From NCBI RefSeq assembly GCF_947501785.1, contig NZ_CANMXB010000001.1:62001-126000 (forward strand): a stretch of DNA of 64,000 nucleotides, given 5' to 3'. This stretch comes from an uncultured Litoreibacter sp. GTDB taxonomy: Bacteria; Pseudomonadota; Alphaproteobacteria; Rhodobacterales; Rhodobacteraceae. Under the pieces are notes generated by a model. It searched no databases. It was not told the DNA's origin and saw nothing but the letters and a program-made list of their open reading frames with translations. Of the stretch, positions 63,850 through 64,000 are shown piece by piece (the stretch's first letter is position 1; each line of letters starts with the position of its first letter). A program made the translations under genes and the position numbers.

Positions 63850-64000
63850 ATGAAGACCCTGACTTTAATCGCGACGGCCACCACTTTGGCGCTGTCCCAA
63901 GCGGCGCCGGTCTACGCGGCAAAGGGCGACGTGCTTGACCGGATCGAGGACCGTATCGACCGGCGCGAAGACCGGATTGACCGGCAAACCAATAATGGCC
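63850..64000 (+). CDS. Partial secreted protein with charged D/R-rich repeats
   Basis: A frame starting at ATG 63850 and cut off by the right end of the window after 50 complete codons. It has a clear signal peptide (MKTLTLIATATTLALSQAAP, likely cleavage after YAA at about residue 24) and then an Asp/Arg/Ile-rich charged segment: LDRIEDRIDRREDRIDRQ, a repeating DRI(D/E) unit suggesting a coiled coil or disordered charged region. A ribosome binding site GAGAGGAGACC precedes it. Function unknown. Confidence 0.65.
   Translation, partial: MKTLTLIATATTLALSQAAPVYAAKGDVLDRIEDRIDRREDRIDRQTNNG

Overview
This window is chromosomal DNA of an alphaproteobacterium. The best fit is the order Rhodobacterales, most likely the marine Roseobacter group. 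The evidence is the GC-rich, Rhodobacterales-like coding style, a choline sulfate/choline-to-betaine cluster carrying a formylglycine sulfatase, a propionyl-CoA cluster run by a PccR-type ScfR regulator with TTTGCAA operators, a short prolyl-tRNA synthetase without the editing insert, a DUF6497 protein, and a Suv3-like helicase beside S4, FdxA and CarD. No phage, transposase, integrase, CRISPR array, rRNA or tRNA gene was seen. It reads as core genome with a few lineage-specific inserts.

Layout. 1-2906: a partial minus-strand gene, yebC, and LysE and EamA exporters. 2915-10902: the betaine cluster (betI, betC, GST, a second TetR gene on the minus strand, a BCCT-like transporter, betB, betA). 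10968-26039: propionate assimilation (pccR, an MFS pump, pccB, about 4.3 kb of small envelope or unknown genes with a candidate sRNA, pccA, a DUF4174 gene, a sulfotransferase-like gene, mcmA). 26159-31765: an AI-2E permease, hda, ppk and ppx, apparently co-oriented and partly coupled. 31859-39733: a beta-hydroxyacid dehydrogenase, a sugar-dehydrogenase-like SDR, proS, two hydrolases, then a three-domain FkbM-FkbM-GT11-like protein overlapping a GT25 glycosyltransferase. 39730-47619: cpdB, a YceI protein, a dehalogenase-like hydrolase, the Lol export pair, a lysophospholipase-like hydrolase with an SCP2 protein, and a TPR protein. 47659-53881: Suv3-like helicase, S4 protein, fdxA, carD, cobS and cobT. 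53943-58818: DUF1801, a Tat-exported cyclase, an Lrp regulator divergent from hppD, a flavodoxin, a GNAT and an SDR. 59010-64000: pntAB, an orphan secreted protein, a YghU-type GST and a truncated secreted protein.

How the genes work together. The bet genes turn choline-O-sulfate and choline into glycine betaine, with TetR-type operators visible at both control points. PccR probably senses propionyl-CoA or a related acyl-CoA and controls propionyl-CoA carboxylase, which feeds B12-dependent methylmalonyl-CoA mutase. CobS and CobT elsewhere in the window make the B12 cofactor, but no methylmalonyl-CoA epimerase is present. Hda (replication control) sits with polyphosphate synthesis and breakdown. 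PntAB makes NADPH.

The less explained parts are the 750-codon FkbM-FkbM-GT11-like fusion, the set of tiny envelope proteins and a candidate sRNA between pccB and pccA, a dispersed intergenic repeat with a covarying hairpin whose end can supply a ribosome binding site, and tandem-hairpin elements. All functions are inferred from reading the sequence; no search was run.
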